The notes: a model not told the origin generated them from the sequence alone. Positions 48,655 to 58,724 are shown, counted from the stretch's first letter. The stretch is DNA of 64,000 nt from Ailurus styani (GCA_002007465.1 LNAC01000780.1:186001-250000), one strand, 5' to 3'. Program-made: numbers and translations.

Positions 48655-48880
48655 ACTTAAATTAGGAGTCAGCAGCCCATAGTCCATGAGCTAAATCTGA
48701 CTTACCACCTCTACTAGTAATCAGACACTCAGCTGCATCCAACTGTTTTCATACCGTCTATGCTGCTATCATGAAACAATGGCAGAGTTAAACAGCTATG
48801 ACAGAGACCATATGGCTTGCAAAGTCTAACAAATTATCTAACCCCTTAAAGAAAATGTTTGCCTATCCCTTGTCAAAATC
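48655..48880 (-). repeat. hAT-type MER element, antisense
   Basis: GTCAGCAGCCCATAGTCCATGAGC at the left and GACCATATGGCTTGCAAAGTCTAACA ... TTAAAGAAAATGTTTGCCTATCC at the right are the reverse complement of a common DNA-transposon MER repeat ('GGCTTTGCGGGCCATATGGTCTCTGTCGCAACTACTCAACTCTGC'). I believe it is hAT-like; exact name not verified. Confidence 0.6.
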
Positions 48881-49170
48881 ACTGTCACAGCTATGTCTAT
48901 AATTAATCCTGATGGCACATCTAGGACCCAGCCAGCCTCTTTCCCTCCCCTTCTGCCCAGGTTCCAGCTTGGTGGGAGCGTCGTCCTTCTCTAAACCTGA
49001 CTCTGGAGTGCGACACAATTACACCTGTTTCTGGAAAACAAGGCATTTTCTTTTAAAAGATTTTTTAGGGTCAATACTGAGAGAAAACATACAGGAAATA
49101 GCAAAAGTAACATAGATAATTACAAAGCTTAAGACAACTTATATTTTCTTTCAGAAACATATATTTAGGT

Positions 49171-49363
49171 GGCGCCTGAGTGGCTCAGTGGGTTAAGCCT
49201 CTGCCTTCAGCTCAGGTCATGATCTCAGGATCCTGGAATCGAGGCCCGCATCGTGCTCTCTGCTCAGCAGGGAGCCTGCTTCCCCTCTCTCTATGCCTGC
49301 CTCTCTGCCTACTTGTGATCTCTCTCTCTGTCAAATAAATAAATAAAAAATCTTAAAAAAAAA
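49171..49363 (+). mobile_element. Young CanSINE with 18-bp TSD
   Basis: Sense copy: GGCGCCTGAGTGGCTCAG head, CTCTGCCTACTTGTGATCTC segment, AATAAATAAATAAAAAATC tail. Perfect TSD AGAAACATATATTTAGGT at 49153-49170 and 49364-49381. Confidence 0.97.
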
Positions 49364-49381
49364 AGAAACATATATTTAGGT

Positions 49382-51285
49382 TTGTAATAATATTAAATTC
49401 CAGGAGAACCCTCTGGATTTGATAGCTCTGAAAACACACAATCTGAAGTCTCTCTGATCTCTACTAAAATATTCAGATGAATAGAAAAACATATGAAAGA
49501 AATAGTCAACAGTCCCAAACTGAAGTAAAGGTCTCGCTCACACTTGAGAAGTTTCATGAGATAGTTTTTCTAGATAAAAGATAAATGGAATCATAACTAC
49601 AGCAAAAGGTTAAAGAAAGAACTCCCTTTTGGAAAAAAAAAATGTGAGTTTATGTCACAGAGAATAAGGCGATACTGTCCAACTTGGAAGGATTATATTT
49701 TGTGGTGTGGGAGACCACAAAAACAAAACAAAACAAAACAGAACTGGGTTCCCTTCTCTGGAATCTCTTTAGATTGGTGAAAATCAAGAACATTAAAAAG
49801 TGGAGGTGATATCTGTGGCCATCCCACAGATGAGTCCAGTACCGGTACAAAACATGCCAGGATGTAATTTAATTTGTTCTTTGAAATGAAGAAGACAGCA
49901 AGGAAGTGGTTCTATCTGATTTAAAAAAAAAAAAAAAAAGGAAACTAGTACCAGGACCACACAATGTGGCTGGAATGGGGACAGGACAAAAGAAACTCTA
50001 GAAATAGAATATTGGACCCATCGCAGCAACTTCAACAAACATAAAGAACACACTATACCAAGATAATGATCCCCTGTAGGGCTCACATCTGGCACGGCAA
50101 CTCATTCCTCACTCCACAGACAATGCTCAGTCAGTACCACAAAGAGAGGGATTAGAACACACCTGCTTGATGACAAAGGAAAGGAAGCAGAACTTTAAAA
50201 AACAGAACACACCTCACTTCGTTTAAAGAAAAAGAAAAATGTCAGCAAGAATTTAGGAAAAGAGTGTTCAACATAGGAATAGTCACCAAAGGGGGAAAAT
50301 ATAACATGAAAGAAAAAGAAGAGATTTCTAGAGAGCTTTACACTAGAAATATGTATTAGTTCATGTATATTTTGTGTTCGTAGCGGGAAAAAACAGCAAA
50401 AAATGGACTCGACAAAAATAAATGAAAGATTGGCTGATAAATCAGCAGATTCAGGAAAAGGGAACTGAGAGGGGAGCAGAAGGAAGGAAACTAAATGGAA
50501 GGAGAAGAAGAAGAGGAAAAAGAAGGCGGCGGCGGCAAAAATTCTTAGATGAACTAACAGAACTAAAACTTACATTACAAAAAGAAGAGTGCGTTTGGTA
50601 CAGCTGAATATATCACGTCACAGGTCTAGAGCACACACTTGAGAAAAGTCTCTCATAATTAGGATTCCAATGCAGATGCCATGCTTGCCAGGACACAGAC
50701 GTCTTCGAGACAGAAGGGGACTTTGTCGGCAGGCCTGTGGGTCAGGTCAGCCCACTCTGCCTGGAGCAGAGCAGGAGGGCAAGCCCAGTGTGTGCGGACA
50801 CTGGAGATCAAGGTCGAGGTGGAGGGTGCTCTCAGGAAAGCACATTTCTGCTCTCAGTCACCAGAGATAAAGTGCACAAGAATTCTGTTCCGGACATACC
50901 GTGTAAATGATTTTTCTCGCAGCCTATATTGACTTTGTCAGGATGCCCTAAGTATCCTATACTCAGATTTTTTTCAGTAAGTTGCAAGAATTCAGCAGTG
51001 GGAGACACTTTTCTGCCACAGATTTTGGCCGTTAAACCACGTAAACAGCAACACTAGCTAAAAATCATACCTCCACAAATAAGGATCTGGACGATCCCCT
51101 AAGGTCTCTCCTGAGATTTGGTTAAGGGATAACCAAAAAAGGGGAGTCAGGAGAAGAGAGAGTCTGTGATTAAAACAACTTATTTTTCATATACAAGAAA
51201 AGAAAAGACTGCTCTCTGGCCAAAGCTCCAAATCAGAAGACAAGTAACCCCTGTTAGAGGTAACTTTGGGGAAGTACACACGCTC
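49382..51285. other. Unassigned; purine-rich and GGC-repeat patch
   Basis: A-rich unique DNA. At about 50466-50540 a GGAAGGAGAAGAAG..GAAGGCGGCGGCGGC patch makes the Arg/Lys-rich frame 50422-50607, which I regard as low-complexity, not a gene. 50670-50870 is GC-richer with short frames in all registers. Confidence 0.4.
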
Positions 51286-51515
51286 TGAAATCAACCAATC
51301 AGCCGCGGGCTCACGCCTCTTGTTTGTGGAAGTTAGCCAATCAGAGACAGGGCCGCACTTCGAGACTGCTGTCAATCACCAAGTGCCTCACTCCAGTGGT
51401 CACCCTGGCAGACCAGCCGGCCAACAACCGTTTCAGTCCACTGAGCGCAGTAACACGAGGGGAAGTCGGTCTGTCTCTTAACACTCCTGTTTCTGAAAAT
51501 TCACCAATCCCTGAA
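51286..51515. promoter_or_regulatory. CpG-richer CCAAT-box cluster, promoter-like
   Basis: CCAATCA occurs at 51295-51301 (AACCAATCAGCC) and 51337-51343 (AGCCAATCAGAG), 42 bp or about four helical turns apart. A related GTCAATCACC lies at about 51371, and TCACCAATCC at 51502-51511. CCAATCA is the core of the NF-Y site. Several CpGs (GCCGCGGGC, GCCGCACTTCGAG, AGCCGGCC, GAGCGCAG) cluster here, while the rest of the window is CpG-poor. No TATA box was picked out. It could be the promoter of an unannotated transcript or an old LTR. Confidence 0.4.
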
Positions 51516-51602
51516 TGCCAGGCTTCCCAAAATCTGAGGGCAGGCAGATCAGGTTCGGCTACAGCTCTAGCAGGCAGAGAATCAGGAAACTCCCCTTGTT
51601 TT

Positions 51603-51793
51603 TTTTTTGTTGTTGTTTTTTTTTTTAAGATTTTATTTATTTATTTCACAGAGGGAGAGAGATCACAAGGAGGCAGAGAGGCAGGCAGAGAGAGAGAGGG
51701 GGAAGCAGGCTCCCCGCTGAGCAGGGAGCCCGATGCGGGCCTCGATCCCAGGACCCTGAGATCATGACCTGAGCCGAAAGCAGAGGCATTCCC
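51603..51793 (-). mobile_element. CanSINE with truncated head, 14-bp TSD
   Basis: Antisense young-type SINE (GATCACAAGGAGGCAGAGAG) that stops at GAAAGCAGAGGCATTCCC, lacking about 28 bases of the usual head (no ACCCAGGCGCCC). Perfect TSD ACTCCCCTTGTTTT at 51589-51602 and 51794-51807. The truncated copy still has a proper duplication. Confidence 0.92.
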
Positions 51794-52457
51794 ACTCCCC
51801 TTGTTTTGATTCAGATACTTGTTCACAAACTCTCAATCCTTTCTACATCAACTCCTGTTTTCTGTTAAATATAAATTTGTGTTTATGAGTGACAGATGTC
51901 CTGAGGAAGATGTGAGGTTAGTGATCTTTTCAATTCTTGGTTGGTTGCTATGACCTATTCTTTATTTGTGTATATTTGAACCCCCAAATGCCAAAACATG
52001 GGTGTAAATTTTGTGATGAATTTTCTGAACAATGGGCATTTATTAAATGAAGAAAATGTCATTTTATAGCTCTTTGATGAGTATGCAATTGTTATTCAGT
52101 ATGGAAAATTAAAAGCCAGATATAAACCAGCATATACTGACAGCTAACCATAAGAGATGTATAATTTCCTCAACTACTTCCAAAGGAAGTGATAAAATAA
52201 TGAATTTTTTGATTAAGAGAAATTCAGATGAAGAAGATAAAATAATCGTGGCAGAAATTGTAATGGCTTCTCATCCTGTATATCATTATCAGTCTTTTAG
52301 CTCAAACGACTGTTTGAACATACTGCTACCAAAAGTATTTTTGGATTCCAAAATTGCAAGTAAATTTTCAAGTGCCTGGATGAAATCTACAGAAATAATA
52401 AAAAATGTAATAGCTCCATTTACTTCTACAGGGATTATCAGAGATCTAAATGCCTCA

Positions 52458-52459
<2 letters not shown>

Positions 52460-52491
<32 letters not shown>
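52460..52491 (+). repeat. 32-base T run
   Basis: An uninterrupted homopolymer inside the hAT relic. It could be a remnant of a poly(A) retro-insertion on the minus strand or a slippage expansion; no SINE body or TSD flanks it. Homopolymer length in assemblies is unreliable. Confidence 0.95.
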
Positions 52492-52495
<4 letters not shown>

Positions 52496-52983
52496 CATAG
52501 ACATGACTGCAAGTAATCACAATGGAGGTGGGGAAAAGGTTCCATTGCTTGTGCAATATTTTTCATGAAAAGAGCTAACTTATAAGGGTACTACAGGTAA
52601 AATCCCTTCCAGATGAGACTTTAAAAACAAAAGCAGATGTTTGTAGAAAACTCTCATATTTAATTAGAAGTTATTTTTTTTTAATTGTACTGCTTTTGAT
52701 GGAAACAACACAAATACACATGTGGGTATAAAGATACAGACAATTTTATTTGAAGATGAAGTTAGGCATGAATGATTCTATGGAAGATGTTGGTTACCCT
52801 GCCCAAATTCTGCAAAATGTGACTCAAACCACATCTAAGTCCTTTCTGTTGACATTGAAGTAATAGTCATGAAATTGTTCCCCAATTCAGCACTGTTCAA
52901 ACTGAACAATGAAAATATTTTATGGTTTTGTTTGCATTCAGTATTCATTTCTGTCAAATTCAAAAAACCTGTTGGCTCTCTCT

Positions 52984-53168
52984 TTTTTTTAAGATTTATT
53001 TATTTACTTGAGAGACAGAGAGAGAGGGAGAAGGAACATGAGCAGGGGGAGGGGCAGAGAGAGAAGCAGACTCCCCACTGAGCAGGGAGCCATCCCTCCC
53101 GGAGGCCTGGGATAGTGACCTGAGCCCAACACAGAGGCTTAACCAACTGAGCCGCCCAGGGCCCCCGT
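52984..53168 (-). mobile_element. CanSINE inside the hAT relic, older type
   Basis: T-run, AAGATTTATTTATTTACTTGAG, ATGAGCAGGGGGAGGGGCAG, head complement GAGCCGCCCAGGGCCCC. Flanks GTTGGCTCTCT (52971) and GTTGCCTCTCT (53169) are an imperfect TSD. Confidence 0.9.
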
Positions 53169-53660
53169 GGTTGCCTCTCTTTAGATGCAACTGAGAGAAT
53201 CTTCAGTTTCTTTTGAAGCACTGAAATCTTACTTGAATTCTGGTGGCCCCAAAGTTCTTGTTGACTTTTTAAATAATTCATTGAGTGAAGCGTACTTATA
53301 TCTTATTCATAATTTTCACTATCTCTTTAGCAAAAAGTTTATGCAAATTTAAAAAAGAGTAAACAGTGTTACTGGAGTAATCCATTGCTTAAAGGAACAT
53401 GCTGAATGGGTTAAAGAAAGAACTGATGAAAAATGTATCCCTTAAGTGTCAAGGTTGTTCTTACTAGGCATGACATTACTTATGAACAGGAAAATAAATT
53501 CTGATTTGAAGAGGATAATTATTACAGCATTTGCCATGACTATCTTTTCAAATGGAGTCTATCTCTTGAAAAATTCAATTTTTTTTTACATGGATATTAC
53601 TAAATACTCTTCCAGCATAGGAACAAGTGGATTCATGATATAGTATTAAAGAAAAAGGGA

Positions 53661-54599
53661 ATAAAAATTGACAATACTGCTCTTTTTGTTGTGAAAAATA
53701 TTTTTAAAAGCCACTGGTCAAAAGATACAGCGTAATCCTAAAGAATGGAAAAGCAAGCTACACCATGAAAGATAGCATTATATACTTCAACACATCTAAA
53801 TTGGAGCGTTTTCTCAGTGGTCAACTTCACAACTATAAATGTTCAGTGGCTGGCTCATACGCTACGGCTGGTTCATACGCTAAATGTCAAGTGTATTTTC
53901 TCATTAATTAATGTTGTATAGGTGAAAAGATAAAATAAGGTGTATGTGAAATAAATTGTATGTGGCTACATCACATGTAACACAGAAGCTATGTTAAAAT
54001 GTAAATGGAATATTGACTATAATTGCAAGGAATCTTATGAGCAAATTGTACAAAAGGGAATAATTAAGAGGGTCAGAGCATCAAGGAAATATAACTGAAG
54101 GAAGTGTCATGTAATTTAGATATTTATAAATTGTTTGAGATAAATAACTTTTAATTGAAACATGCCCATGTAATATTTTTATGTTATCTCATTGTGCATA
54201 TGCATAAGCCATAGCAATGATTTAAATTGAGAAAACACAGGCATCCTATATTTTTATTTGCTAAATTTGGTAACCTTAATCAGAGACCAGGGCTTGCTTT
54301 ACTTGCTCAGGATTGAGGGATCTGCTTCTATGATGTTTTCAGGAATATGTGCAGATTGACTATGGGACACAGGAGGCTGGGAAGGGCACTCTCCATCAAA
54401 AGACAATGCTCCAACTATTGATCCAGCCAGGGAGTCTAAGAGGACAGAAGGTCTCTTCCCTTGGGAATTTCTATTAAGATTCCTATGTGACAGCTGAGGA
54501 AACTGAAGCCTAGACAAGTAAGATAAGATCTCAGTAAAGAGTAGGGCATGTGCTCTGGTGGAACAGGAAATGCATAGCACCTAATAACAGGACACCAAA
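53661..54599. other. Unassigned AT-rich DNA, possible MIR scrap
   Basis: GTGACAGCTGAGGAAACTGAAGCCTAGACAAG at about 54487-54518 is MIR core sequence on the minus strand. The 18-bp tandem pair is listed separately. The remainder is AT-rich and unrecognised. Confidence 0.45.
53848..53883 (+). repeat. 18-bp tandem pair
   Basis: GGCTGGCTCATACGCTAC (53848-53865) is followed at once by GGCTGGTTCATACGCTAA (53866-53883), two mismatches. Confidence 0.9.
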
Positions 54600-55816
54600 A
54601 CACATGAAGCAAAAGTGATGGAACTAAAAGGAGAAATAGACAATTTAACAACAATAGTTGGAGACTTCAGGGACACCTGGGTGGCTCATGCAGTTGAGCG
54701 TCTGGCTCATGATTTCTGCTCAGGTCATGTTTTCAGGGTCATAAGATCAAGCCCTGCATCAGGTTCCACACTCAGCATGGAGTCTGCTCGAGATTCCCTC
54801 TGCCCATCCCCCAAATAAATAAATAAAATCTTAAAAAAAAAAAGTTGGAGACTTCAATATTCCAAAGTCAGTAATGGGTATAATAAGTAGACAAAAGATC
54901 AACAAGGAAATAGAACTGGGGGGGGGACTGCACACCAGCTCGACCTAATAGATATCTACAGAACACTCCACCCAATAACAGCAGGGATATATTCTTCCCA
55001 AGTATACATGGAATGTTCTCCAGGAGAGCCCATATGCTAGACTGTAAATCAAGCATTAATCAATTTGAAAGGATCAAAAACATACAACATGTTTTGACAA
55101 AAGTGGAATGCAACTGGAAAATATGTATTTTTATATACATTATATGTATATATATATTCACATATATTAATATTTTAAAAACCTTCTCCCAAACAACTGA
55201 TTGGTCAACAAAGAATCCACAAGGAAAATTAGAAGTTACTTTGATCTCACCAAAAAAGCAAAAACTTACACTCCATAAACTGCAAAATATTGTTGAAAGA
55301 AATTTTAAAAGATCTAGGTGGAAAGACATCTCAATTTTAAGATTAGAAAACAATATTGTTAAGATGATGATAGTCCTTAAATTAGTTCACAGATTCAACA
55401 CAACTGCTATCAAAATCTCAGCTAGTTTTTTTGCATAAATTGACAAGCTGATCCTAAAATTCATATAGAAATCCAAGAGACCTGAAATAGCCACAACCTT
55501 AAAAAAGAACAAAGTTGGAATATATATACTTCCTGATATCTAAACTTGCAACAAAGCTACAGTAATCAAGACATAAGGATAGGCATATAGATCAATAGAA
55601 TAAAATTGAAAATCTAGAGGGAAAAACCACATTTGCAGTAAACTTTTTTTCAATGAGTGTGTCCAAACAGTTCAATGGGGAAACAATAATCTTTATAATA
55701 AAAGGTAACGAGGCTACTGGATATCCACATGCAAAAGAATGAAGTTTGACCTCTACTTCATACCATATTTAAAAAAGAAGTTAAAACTAAATACGAGTTA
55801 AAACTATAAAACTCTT
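54600..55816 (+). repeat. Old L1M ORF2, sense, part 1
   Basis: Left part (54600-54669 and 54843-55115) is the ORF2 endonuclease region, with ACAATAGTTGGAGACTTCA matching the motif that encodes VGDFN. The AACACTCCACCCAATAACAGCAG and ATGGAATGTTCTCCAGGA landmarks follow. A deletion and AT-rich patch lie at 55120-55180. After it comes the ORF2 C-terminal region (ATTGACAAGCTGATCCTAAAATTCATATAGAAATCC near 55438). Many stops; not functional. Interrupted by a CanSINE at 54670. Confidence 0.85.
54670..54842 (+). mobile_element. CanSINE in L1 endonuclease region
   Basis: Sense, older type with a short CT block (ATTCCCTCTGCCCATCCCCC). Perfect TSD AGTTGGAGACTTCA at 54656-54669 and 54843-54856. It splits the L1 codons for the VGDFN motif. 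Confidence 0.95.
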
Positions 55817-56010
55817 GGGCGCCTGGGTGGCTCAGTGGGTTAAAGCCTCTGCCTTCAGCTCAGGTCATGATCTCAGGGTCCTGGGATCGAGGCCCACATC
55901 GGGCTTCCTGCTCAGCAGGGAGCCTGCTTCCTCCTCTCTCTCTCTCTCTCTGCTTCTCTGCCTACTTGTAATCTCTCTCTGTCAAATAAATAAATAAAAT
56001 CTTAAAAAAA
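55817..56010 (+). mobile_element. Young CanSINE with 17-bp TSD, in L1
   Basis: Sense copy with GGGCGCCTGGGTGGCTCAG head, GGGATCGAGGCCCACATCGG, CTCTGCCTACTTGTAATCTC. Perfect TSD AAAACTATAAAACTCTT at 55800-55816 and 56011-56027. Confidence 0.97.
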
Positions 56011-56027
56011 AAAACTATAAAACTCTT

Positions 56028-56595
56028 AGAAGAAAAACTAGGTATAAATCTTTATGAACTGTGATCTCACAATGATTTCTTAGATATGACACAAAAAAGC
56101 ACAAGCAAGCCAAAAAATAGATAAATGGGACTTCAGCCAAATTAAAAACTTTTGCTTTAAAGGGCACCATCAAGAAAATAAAACAAACAAACAAACAAAA
56201 AACCTACACACAAAACTGAGAGAAAATATTTGCAAATAACATACCTAATATGGGACTTGTATCTAGAATATATAGAGAATGCTTACAGCTTAATAATAAA
56301 AAGAAAATGCAATTAAAGTGACTGAATAGACATTCCTTCAACAAGATATGCCAAGGGCCAATAAACACATTAAAAGATGCTCAACATCATTAGTCATCAG
56401 GGATGTGCCAGTCAAAACCACAATGGGACACCAACTCACAACCACTAGGATGACTAGAAACAAAATGTTAGATATAACAGGGGTTAATGAAGACCTAGGG
56501 AAATGGGAACCCCCCCCCCATACTTTGTTGTCTAAGATGTAAAATGGTGCAGACATTCTGGAAAACAGTCTTGTAGTTCATCAAAAGTTAAACAA
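56028..56595 (+). repeat. Old L1M ORF2 end and 3'UTR, part 2
   Basis: AAACTAGGTATAAATC, GGACTTCAGCCAAATTAAAAACTTTTGC, GAGAAAATATTTGCAAATAACATACC, AAAAGATGCTCAACATCATTAGTCATCAGGG, CAAAACCACAATGGGACACCA: classic sense L1M order. A 10-C run lies at 56510-56519. Confidence 0.9.
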
Positions 56596-56841
56596 TGTCT
56601 CTAGGGGAAGGGAAGGAAAAGTGACTTGGGGTAAATCAGAAGGGGAGATGAACCATGAGAGACCGTGGACTCTGAGAAACAAACTGAGGGTTATGGAAGG
56701 GAGGGGGTGGGGGGATGGGTGAGCCTGGTGGTGGGTATTAAGGAGGGCACGTATTGCATGGAGCACTGGGTGTGGTGCATAAACAATGAATCTTGGATCA
56801 CTGAATAAATAAAATAAATAAAATAATTAAATAAAATAAAA
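56596..56841 (+). mobile_element. Young carnivore L1 3' end nested in old L1
   Basis: AACCATGAGAGACCGTGGACTC, GGTGGGTATTAAGGAGGGCACGTATTGCATGGAGCACTGGGTG, ACAATGAATCTTGGATCACTGAATAAATAAAATAAATAAA is the sense 3' end of a carnivore L1 with its A-rich tail. Candidate TSD TAAACAA at 56589-56595 and 56842-56848. Old L1 3'UTR resumes after it. Confidence 0.85.
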
Positions 56842-57625
56842 TAAACAAGGTTTCCATATGGCCCAGCACTTCGGCTCCCTCGGTATATATCCAAGAAAAA
56901 TGAAAACACGCGTCCACACAAAACTTATATGCAAATTTTCATAAAACAAAGAACCCAAATTTATAACAACTGATGGATAAAATATGGGGAATCCATAAAA
57001 TGGAATATATTCAGAAATAAAAAATAAAGTACTGATATGTGTTTCAACATGTTTGAACCATGAAAACATAATGCTTAGTGAAAAAAACAGTCACATGGGA
57101 TTATATATTGTATCATTCCCTTTATATGAAATGTTCAGGCAAATCCATAGAGACAAAAAGTAAACTAGTGGTTTTCTAGGGCTGGGAGAAATATGGGGGC
57201 CGGGGCTATGGAAGTAATGCCTAAAGGGTACAGGGTTTGTTTGGGAGATAACTAAAATGCTCTAGAATGTATTGTGGGGATGGTTGCACAGTTCTGTGGA
57301 TATACTAAACAGCTTTGAATTGCACACTTTATTTTTTTTAGGTTTTATTTATTCAAGAGAGAGAGTGAGAGACAGAGAGAGTGTGTGAGAGAAAGCTTGA
57401 GTGGGGGGGAAGCGGCAGATGGAGGAGGAGAAGCAGGCTCCCTGCTGAGAAGAGACCTGGACACAAGACTCGACCCCAGGATCCTGGAATTCTGACCCCA
57501 CCCCAAATCAGACGCCTAACCAACTGAGCCACCCAGGCACCCAAAATTGCACACTTTATATAGCTATCTGGTATTGTATTGTATTTCCATAAAACTCTTA
57601 GAAAACACAAACAAACAAACAAAAA
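56842..57625 (+). repeat. Old L1M 3'UTR, part 3
   Basis: TTTCCATATGGCCCAGCACTTC, TATATATCCAAGAAAAATGAAAACACGCGTCC, TCATTCCCTTTATATGAAATGTTCAGGCAAATCC, GATGGTTGCACAGTTCTGTGGATATACTAAA follow the L1M 3'UTR to its end near an (AAAC)n tail at 57606-57622. Interrupted by a CanSINE at 57333. Confidence 0.9.
57333..57544 (-). mobile_element. CanSINE in L1 3'UTR, older type
   Basis: Antisense: T-run, GGTTTTATTTATTCAAGAGAG, head complement GAGCCACCCAGGCACCC. Perfect TSD AATTGCACACTTTAT at 57318-57332 and 57545-57559. Confidence 0.95.
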
Positions 57626-57959
57626 GTAGTAGTGTGGCAGACATGGCAATTGAGGAAAGATGGCTGGATTTTGCCCCCACCCAGTACTGGATCTGGTCCC
57701 TGATGCTCTACAGCGACTAGTTCCAGGGGGGTTGGGATCATGGGGTTCAGCTTCTTTAGTTCCAAACTGTGCCTATTCCCTAGAAAAGGGACAGTTCCAG
57801 ACTCCCAGCCCTGCTCCAGACTACTTAGGCCCCCTCTGGAAAGAGTAGGGGTCCCACCTCTCACTTCCAGGACTCGGCTCTGCTATCTTCCCCAGGCCTC
57901 CTGACTATGACCCTTATACCCACCTTCCTCCTCAGCACAGGAGGTGGGTGTGGTAGATT
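57626..57959. other. Unassigned GC-richer DNA
   Basis: CCAGTACTGGATCTGGTCCCTG and CCCTCTGGAAAGAGTAGGGG occur in a C-rich block. Short frames on both strands, no known repeat. Confidence 0.4.
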
Positions 57960-58215
57960 GGTGATGACATTTGTTAAAATCCATAGAACTGTATAACACA
58001 AAGAGTGAACCTCAATGTAAACTATGGACTACAGCTAATAATAATGTATTATTATTAGTTGGTTAATTGTAACAAATTTACCACACTAATGCTAGATGTT
58101 AACAATAAGGAAAACTAGAGGGTGCAGTGGGTATATGGAACTCTATGTTCCATATGCTCAATTATTTGGAAAATCTAAAACTGTACTAAGAACATCTTAA
58201 GACTTTTAATTTTTT
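57960..58215 (+). repeat. L1M 3'UTR fragment, sense
   Basis: AATCCATAGAACTGTATAACACAAAGAGTGAACCTCAATGTAAACTATGGACTACAG followed by GTATATGGAACTCTATGTTCC and AAATCTAAAACTGTACTAAGAA is the sense terminal 3'UTR of an L1M family distinct from the element at 54600. Confidence 0.75.
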
Positions 58216-58304
58216 TCTTACTAAACAATGACTTGACAAGTCCTCTTTAAGGTATTCTGGCCGAGCCAGCCTCAACTGAGAGTACAGTCCACGGTTGTCA
58301 GTGA

Positions 58305-58724
58305 AATGAGAGAACATTATCAGAAAAAGACACGGACCTCCTTAGGATATTATCTGTCAAGGCAGATCAGGACCTGAAATTGAAGGAAGAATATCTTGAA
58401 GCAAATGACAAGATGAACCATAGGGTGAAGACCTGGAAACGTGCAAAAAAAGGAATCAAAGACTCTGAAGGAAAGCTGGGAAGATGCTTTTCATCCACTG
58501 GGAGCCAGACTACACAGCCCTGGACTGAACCTCCTGACGGCTGGTTGAGAGTGCAGGAGGCTGAATGAAACTTTGTCCTCTCAGGACCGCAGGAGCAGAC
58601 CTGCCACAAGCATACAGAAACAGCCACTAAACCAGAGCTTCTGGAAGTGAATCTCAAGCATCTGATGATCCAGACTGAGCATCTGTTCGGGAGGATTTGC
58701 TCCCCAGCCCCTGAACATGGATGA
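58305..58724 (+). pseudogene. Coding-like frame with one in-frame stop, unknown
   Basis: After a stop at 58302-58304 one register stays open to 58565, has a single TGA at 58566-58568, and continues open to a TGA at 58722-58724: about 138 sense codons. The first half is Lys/Glu-rich and helix-forming (LKLKEEYLEANDKMNHRVK, KTWKRAKKG), the second contains LEVNLKHLMIQTEHLFGRIC. A C/T-rich TTTGTCCTCTCAG at about 58570-58582 just after the internal TGA resembles a splice acceptor, so the two halves could be exon-like pieces. I do not recognise the protein. No ATG starts the frame. It may be a fragment of a decayed gene, a processed pseudogene, or chance. Confidence 0.25.

Larger units (their letters stand above)
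51960..53660 (+). pseudogene. Decayed hAT-family transposase
   Basis: This is a relic of a hAT DNA transposase (cut-and-paste enzyme, RNase H-like fold with an interrupted catalytic core). At about 51993-52145 a decayed zinc-finger-like start (CKFCDEFSEQWAFIK, stops after) precedes the main frame. The frame 52200-52568 encodes a stretch with FLDSKIASKFSSAWMKSTEI and IIKNVIAPF, a block conserved N-terminal to the catalytic domain in hAT proteins. A 32-T run (52460-52491) adds a phenylalanine tract immediately before NIDMTASNHN, where the Asp at 52500-52502 sits at the expected place of the first catalytic acid. A CanSINE interrupts it (52984-53168). Downstream (about 53205-53440) the frame reads ALKSYLNSGG and LSEAYLYLIHNF, typical of the late insertion domain of hAT proteins. 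Stops and frame changes rule out an active product. Similarity is judged by eye; terminal inverted repeats were not found. Confidence 0.65.

Noticed and set aside
50422..50607. Arg/Lys-rich small basic protein
   Set aside because: It arises from a GA/GGC simple-sequence patch; no conserved context.
55013..55438. 141-codon plus-strand frame as a gene
   Set aside because: It is the decayed L1M ORF2 with an AT-rich patch, not a host gene.
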